Source: Enterococcus alcedinis (lineage in GTDB: Bacteria > Bacillota > Bacilli > Lactobacillales > Enterococcaceae). Taken from it: DNA of 64,000 bases. Location of the stretch: the NCBI RefSeq assembly GCF_014635985.1, contig NZ_BMDT01000002.1, forward strand, positions 273,079-337,078, written 5' to 3'. Under the pieces are notes generated by a model. That model was given only the letters and a program-made list of their open reading frames with translations, had not been told where the DNA came from and did no database searches. A program made the translations under genes and the position numbers. The first letter of the stretch is position 1, and each line of letters starts with the position of its first letter. Below are positions 60,407-64,000 of this stretch, piece after piece.

Positions 60407-60436
60407 GAAAAAAGAAGCTTGATTACTCAAACTTCT
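60407..60436 (-). terminator. Terminator of the sulfatase gene
   Basis: AGAAG-TTTGA pairs with TCAAG-CTTCT around GTAA (one mismatch), followed by TTTTTTC on the minus strand. Confidence 0.7.
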
Positions 60437-60459
60437 CGAGGAATAGCATTGATTCATTT

Positions 60460-61899
60460 TTATTTCTTGGGTTTAATTTTATTGGCCCAAGACGCATACA
60501 TTTTTGTCATTTCAACTGCACGTTCCGGATAAGCTTCCAGTAAATTATCAGCCGGATTTTCAGTTACCCGTTGCGTTAATTGAAATAAGCTTTGCCCTTG
60601 CCCAATATCGGAATGTTCAACTTCTTGCATCACACGACGAGCGTTTTGTGATTCTTCATCACTATGGACTTCATGCAGTTTCCAATCTTTGGTCCGCACA
60701 CTCCACTGGAATCCCGTATCAAAATAGAGTGCCTCATGCCCTTTGCCTTCACCGATGAAGTGCGGCACTAAATTTAAACCATCGATGGGAACTTCTGGAG
60801 CAATTGTCGCTCCTGCTAAGTAGGCAAAAGTCGGCATTAAATCCAAACTTGATGCCAACTCATTCGTTTGCTTACCAGCGGTTATAACTGACGGCCAACT
60901 AACCAAATAAGGTACACGAATTCCACCTTCAAATAAGCTATATTTTGTCCCAGTTAATGGTGCATTCACGCCATAATTACAAGAAGAACCACCATTATCC
61001 GTTAAATAGACGACGATTGTTTGTTCTTTTGTCCCTGTTTCATCTAACGTATCAAGCAGTCGCCCAATTTCTTGATCCATTAATTCTAGTTGAGCTAAAT
61101 AATAAGCGCGCCCATTCGGTAGATTTGGCGAAATCGCACCGTCATACCAATCCAAATACGTATCCATCTCTGGATTAAAATCAGGATAAGCCGGTAAGTT
61201 CCGTTTATCGAGTTCTTCTTGTGGTAATTGCCAAGCAAAGTTATGTACGGCATTAAAAGCAACCATACAAAAATACGGTGCCTCTTTGGCAATTGATGTT
61301 TCCATAAAAGCTTTTGCCCGTTTCCCAAATTCAATTGTTAAGTGTTCATGGCAATCGACTGCTTGACCATTTTCATACATGGCGTGCATCCCGTGCCGAT
61401 TCGCCGCCTCACCATATGCAACCTCCGCATCTTTAACATGTATCATATAATGGAGACGCCCCATCCCTTGCGCTGCTAGACCATAAAAAGAAGTATCAAA
61501 ACCATGTTGATCCGGACAACTTCTTCCTCCTGGAACATCGGGTCCATAATGGACTTTTCCAAAATAACCGGTTTGATAACCGGCTTGTTGTAAAACTTCT
61601 GGGAGAATCGCATAGCCTTTTGGTGCAAATTTCGAGTTACCAAACCATTCGGCTCCCCATCGCTGTTGATGACTTCCCGTAATTAATCCGGCACGTGAAG
61701 GCGAACAAATTGGAGCGCTTACAAAACCTTGCTCAAATAACATGCCTGAATTTCTTAACCGATCCAGATTCGGTGTATGAACCGCCTCATCCCTGCCATA
61801 AAAAGATAAATCACTATAACCATGGTCATCGGAAAGAATAAATAATATGTTTGGTTGACTCCCAAATAATGTTTCAATCGTTTGTTCTTTATTTTCCAT
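60460..61899 (-). CDS. Type I sulfatase (cysteine-type), no signal peptide
   Basis: This 479-residue arylsulfatase-family protein has metal ligands in FILSDDHGYSD near residue 23 and the formylglycine motif CSPSRAGLITG (Cys near 65). It also has GYFGKVHYG near 111 and TDNGGSS near 300. The Cys needs conversion to formylglycine by a maturase not present in the window. It lacks a signal peptide, so it acts in the cytosol. Its close family members desulfate glycosaminoglycan disaccharides, which would fit the PTS-ugl-heparinase island 25 kb away, but that link is inferred. The ATG has GAGG upstream, and TTGACG and TATAAT elements are present. Confidence 0.88.
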   Translation of the reverse strand: MENKEQTIETLFGSQPNILFILSDDHGYSDLSFYGRDEAVHTPNLDRLRNSGMLFEQGFVSAPICSPSRAGLITGSHQQRWGAEWFGNSKFAPKGYAILPEVLQQAGYQTGYFGKVHYGPDVPGGRSCPDQHGFDTSFYGLAAQGMGRLHYMIHVKDAEVAYGEAANRHGMHAMYENGQAVDCHEHLTIEFGKRAKAFMETSIAKEAPYFCMVAFNAVHNFAWQLPQEELDKRNLPAYPDFNPEMDTYLDWYDGAISPNLPNGRAYYLAQLELMDQEIGRLLDTLDETGTKEQTIVVYLTDNGGSSCNYGVNAPLTGTKYSLFEGGIRVPYLVSWPSVITAGKQTNELASSLDLMPTFAYLAGATIAPEVPIDGLNLVPHFIGEGKGHEALYFDTGFQWSVRTKDWKLHEVHSDEESQNARRVMQEVEHSDIGQGQSLFQLTQRVTENPADNLLEAYPERAVEMTKMYASWANKIKPKK

Positions 61900-61970
61900 A
61901 GGACACCTCGTTTGATTGTATTACCATCATTATACAGGAAGCCTCTCTCATTTACGTCAAATTTTACACA

Positions 61971-61997
61971 AAAAAAAAGCATTCAAAATGAATGCTT
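61971..61997 (-). terminator. Terminator of the tRNA operon
   Basis: GCATTC/GAATGC arms with a 5-nt loop are followed by a T9 tract on the minus strand. It is located 6 bp after the last tRNA-Glu. Confidence 0.85.
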
Positions 61998-62002
61998 CAA
62001 TA

Positions 62003-62074
62003 TGATCCGTACGGGATTCGAACCCGTGATACCGCCGTGAAAGGGCGGTGTCTTAACCACTTGACCAACGGACC
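62003..62074 (-). tRNA. tRNA-Glu (TTC)
   Basis: 72 nt with a complete cloverleaf; acceptor GGTCCGT/ACGGATC, anticodon TTC in CCTTTCACG. It is the last gene of the array. The second Glu copy at 62896-62967 differs at two positions. Confidence 0.97.
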
Positions 62075-62083
62075 AATTATAAA

Positions 62084-62171
62084 CGGAGAAGGAGGGATTT
62101 GAACCCTCGCGCCGATTTCTCGACCTACACCCTTAGCAGGGGCGCCTCTTCAGCCTCTTGAGTACTTCCCC
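62084..62171 (-). tRNA. tRNA-Ser (GCT)
   Basis: 88 nt with a long variable arm; anticodon GCT, acceptor GGGGAAG/CTTCTCC, discriminator G. It has no counterpart in the second tRNA block. Confidence 0.96.
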
Positions 62172-62195
62172 AATATTATAAATATTGGATATAAA

Positions 62196-62269
<74 letters not shown>

Positions 62270-62283
62270 TAAATTTTACCAAA

Positions 62284-62354
62284 AGCGGGTGACGAGAATC
62301 GAACTCGCGACAACAGCTTGGAAGGCTGTGGTTTTACCACTAAACTACACCCGC
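62284..62354 (-). tRNA. tRNA-Gly (TCC)
   Basis: 71 nt; acceptor GCGGGTG/CACCCGC, anticodon TCC, discriminator T. Its second copy at 63114-63184 differs by one base. Confidence 0.97.
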
Positions 62355-62363
62355 AATGGGTAA

Positions 62364-62436
62364 TGGCGCGAGACGGAATCGAACCGCCGACACATGGAGC
62401 TTCAATCCATTGCTCTACCAACTGAGCTACCGAGCC
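62364..62436 (-). tRNA. tRNA-Phe (GAA) with acceptor-stem mismatch
   Basis: 73 nt; anticodon GAA in TTGAAGC, D and T arms normal. Acceptor 5' strand GGCTCGG faces 3' strand TCGCGCC: pair 4-69 is U-C and pair 7-66 is G-U. The expected Bacilli 3' strand is CCGAGCC. It is the only Phe gene in the window. Confidence 0.9.
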
Positions 62437-62466
62437 AAAAACAAGTGTAAATTGAAAATTGTAAAA

Positions 62467-62540
62467 CGGTCTGGACGGGACTCGAACCCGCGACCTCCTG
62501 CGTGACAGGCAGGCATTCTAACCAACTGAACTACCAAACC
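62467..62540 (-). tRNA. tRNA-Asp (GTC)
   Basis: 74 nt; acceptor GGTTTGG/CCAGACC, anticodon GTC, discriminator G. Identical to the copy at 63189-63262. Confidence 0.97.
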
Positions 62541-62572
62541 ATGGAACTAGTATACTGCTAAATTAACAGTAA

Positions 62573-62646
<74 letters not shown>

Positions 62647-62682
62647 ATAAGGAATGTATAAACATTCAAAAATAATATTGGA

Positions 62683-62755
62683 TTTAGGTTTACATGAGTG
62701 ACAATGTTTCTTTTTTTAGGAAACTTCGCTCACTTTGTTCGCCAAGTACTGTTCA
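62683..62755. repeat. Duplicated 73-nt tRNA spacer, copy 1
   Basis: Identical to 63418-63490. It lies between Ser(TGA) and fMet in both tRNA blocks and contains a GTTTC/GAAAC hairpin. It shows that the block was tandemly duplicated. Confidence 0.9.
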
Positions 62756-62788
62756 TCATCTACAATAAATTGTAGTGATTCTCAGCAA

Positions 62789-62878
62789 AGGAGGATGAGG
62801 GATTCGAACCCCCGCACGGTTTTACCCGCCTGACGGTTTTCAAGACCGTTCCCTTCAGCCGGACTTGGGTAATCCTCC
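62789..62878 (-). tRNA. tRNA-Ser (TGA)
   Basis: 90 nt with a long variable arm; acceptor GGAGGAT/ATCCTCC, anticodon TGA. The base after the acceptor is T in both copies, where many bacterial Ser tRNAs have G. Confidence 0.95.
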
Positions 62879-62895
62879 GAAAATAAAAATATAAA

Positions 62896-62967
62896 TGATC
62901 CGTACGGGATTCGAACCCGTGTTACCGCCGTGAAAGGGCGGTGTCTTAACCGCTTGACCAACGGACC
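62896..62967 (-). tRNA. tRNA-Glu (TTC), second copy
   Basis: 72 nt; same acceptor and anticodon as 62003-62074, with two base differences. It ends the upstream tRNA block. Confidence 0.97.
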
Positions 62968-63024
62968 ATTATGAATGTTTTACTACAATAAATACTTCAT
63001 GCTGAAATGAAGTTCACGTAGCAA

Positions 63025-63098
<74 letters not shown>

Positions 63099-63113
63099 GT
63101 TATAACAAAATCA

Positions 63114-63184
63114 AGCGGGTGACGAGAATCGAACTCGCGACGACAGCTTGGAAGGCTGTGGTTTTACCACTAAACTACACCCGC
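63114..63184 (-). tRNA. tRNA-Gly (TCC), second copy
   Basis: 71 nt; one base different from 62284-62354, in the stem below the anticodon loop region. Confidence 0.97.
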
Positions 63185-63188
63185 ATGG

Positions 63189-63262
63189 CGGTCTGGACGG
63201 GACTCGAACCCGCGACCTCCTGCGTGACAGGCAGGCATTCTAACCAACTGAACTACCAAACC
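63189..63262 (-). tRNA. tRNA-Asp (GTC), second copy
   Basis: 74 nt; identical to 62467-62540. It lies only 4 bp from tRNA-Gly, because the Phe gene present in the other block is missing here. Confidence 0.97.
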
Positions 63263-63307
63263 ATATATGGTGATTTTGTTATAAGTGTACTGTTTAATTA
63301 ACAGTAA

Positions 63308-63381
<74 letters not shown>

Positions 63382-63417
63382 ATAAGTGAATGATTAACAT
63401 TCGAAAATAATGTTGAA

Positions 63418-63490
63418 TTTAGGTTTACATGAGTGACAATGTTTCTTTTTTTAGGAAACTTCGCTCACTTTGTTCGCCAAGTACTGTTCA
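63418..63490. repeat. Duplicated 73-nt tRNA spacer, copy 2
   Basis: Identical to 62683-62755, again between Ser(TGA) and fMet. Confidence 0.9.
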
Positions 63491-63522
63491 ACATCAATAC
63501 TAAAGTATTGTGTTTCTCAGTA

Positions 63523-63612
63523 AGGAGGATGAGGGATTCGAACCCCCGCACGGTTTTACCCGCCTGACGGTTTTCAAGACCGTTCCCTTCAGCCGGACTT
63601 GGGTAATCCTCC
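63523..63612 (-). tRNA. tRNA-Ser (TGA), second copy
   Basis: 90 nt; the gene body is identical to 62790-62878, again with T after the acceptor stem. Confidence 0.95.
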
Positions 63613-63650
63613 GGAAAAAAATATTTAGAGATGAATATACAATGCCACGA

Positions 63651-63724
63651 TGGACCTTGTAGGACTCGAACCTACGACCGGACGGTTATGAGCCGTCTGC
63701 TCTAACCAACTGAGCTAAAGGTCC
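63651..63724 (-). tRNA. tRNA-Ile2 (CAT, lysidine type), possibly elongator Met
   Basis: 74 nt; acceptor GGACCTT/AAGGTCC, anticodon CAT in GGCTCATAACC. The body resembles tRNA-Ile2, whose C34 becomes lysidine. The next gene has the elongator-Met pattern, which supports this split. The anticodon alone cannot decide. Confidence 0.85.
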
Positions 63725-63738
63725 AGGCTCTAAAAAAA

Positions 63739-63812
63739 TCGCGGCGAAGGGGTTCGAACCCCCGACCTCCCGGGTATGAACCGGACGCTCTAGCCAGCTG
63801 AGCTACACCGCG
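63739..63812 (-). tRNA. tRNA-Met (CAT), elongator
   Basis: 74 nt; acceptor CGCGGTG/CGCCGCG fully paired, anticodon CAT in TTCATAC. It resembles the Bacillus elongator Met. The T-stem has two G-U pairs. Confidence 0.93.
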
Positions 63813-63845
63813 AAAATAAAACAAGAATCATTTATTCAAATGATA

Positions 63846-63918
63846 TGGAGCCTAGCGGGATCGAACCGCTGACCTCCTGCGTGCAAAGCAGGCGCTCTCC
63901 CAGCTGAGCTAAGGCCCC
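63846..63918 (-). tRNA. tRNA-Ala (TGC)
   Basis: 73 nt; acceptor GGGGCCT/AGGCTCC with a G-U pair, anticodon TGC in TTTGCAC. Confidence 0.97.
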
Positions 63919-63934
63919 GTAAAAATATTGACTA

Positions 63935-64000
63935 TCGGGAAGACAGGATTCGAACCTGCGACCCCTTGGTCCCAAACCAAGTGCTCTACCAAGCTGAGCT
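63935..64000 (-). tRNA. tRNA-Pro (TGG), 5' end cut off
   Basis: The 3' two-thirds are present: T arm, variable loop, anticodon TGG in TTTGGGA, and most of the D arm. The acceptor 5' strand is beyond the window. Bacillus-like order predicts more tRNAs and an rRNA operon further right. Confidence 0.93.

Noticed and set aside
63119-63301. 60-codon open frame on the plus strand across tRNA-Gly and tRNA-Asp (contains GLEPATSCVTGRHSNQLNY)
   Set aside because: It is the antisense of two tRNA genes, a well-known false protein seen wherever tRNA arrays are translated.

Overview
This is AT-rich Firmicutes DNA. It most likely comes from a lactic acid bacterium of the Enterococcaceae/Carnobacteriaceae type (Lactobacillales). 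Supporting signs are an SMK-box (SAM-III) leader in front of metK, mannose-family PTS genes, an amaP/asp23 alkaline-shock cluster, class II ribonucleotide reductase with a PduO adenosyltransferase, strong AGGAGG ribosome-binding sites with frequent TTG/GTG starts, and a long Bacillus-ordered tRNA array. The species cannot be named from the window. Nearly all genes lie on the minus strand.

Layout. 0-2.8 kb: a cut-off ring-cleaving dioxygenase, a GNAT, a RelBE-type toxin-antitoxin pair and a hexapeptide acetyltransferase. 2.8-11.5 kb: a catabolic operon (homologues of AllH/AllF/AllG, an ankyrin-TPR protein, an NCS1 permease and a CDA-fold deaminase) divergent from a PucR regulator. Allantoin genes are absent, so the substrate is open. 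11.8-19.5 kb: GNAT, an ECF sigma factor with a DUF4179 partner, an unrecognised small protein, PduO plus B12-dependent NrdJ behind two NrdR boxes, then YoaK and a beta-carbonic anhydrase. 19.5-28.3 kb: housekeeping genes (RecQ, GNATs, SGNH hydrolase, YehR lipoprotein, methyltransferase, formate-THF ligase, membrane GDPD), with the decayed tail of a glycosidase gene.

28.3-36.0 kb: a glycosaminoglycan-disaccharide island (GntR, unsaturated glucuronyl hydrolase, mannose-type EIIB/C/D/A, heparinase II/III-like protein). It is flanked by two direct copies of a roughly 175-bp repeat and by ISL3 transposase debris. 36.1-41.7 kb: a CUT1 sugar ABC transporter with a membrane-bound AraC regulator. 41.9-42.3 kb: decayed and structured DNA. 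42.3-47.5 kb: 2-aminoethylphosphonate uptake and degradation (ABC transporter, phnW, phnX). 47.7-49.4 kb: amaP-DUF2273-asp23-csbD. 49.5-57.4 kb: a nine-gene sialic acid operon (ABC importer, YhcH, RpiR, DUF624, NanE, NanA, NanK) with a cre site at its promoter. 57.5-61.9 kb: DHA2 drug exporter, metK, and a cytoplasmic-type sulfatase. 62.0-64.0 kb: 18 tRNA genes on the minus strand, containing a partial tandem duplication.

Taken together, the accessory part is specialised for host-derived compounds (sialic acid, glycosaminoglycan fragments, aminoethylphosphonate, a purine- or pyrimidine-like nitrogen compound). Several regulatory sites can be read directly: NrdR boxes, a GntR operator duplicated inside a terminator-like hairpin, cre sites, an SMK riboswitch, a Fur-like dyad and a candidate ECF autoregulatory promoter. 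The least explained items are the AllFGH-like operon with its ankyrin-TPR protein, and the repeat pair flanking the PTS island.
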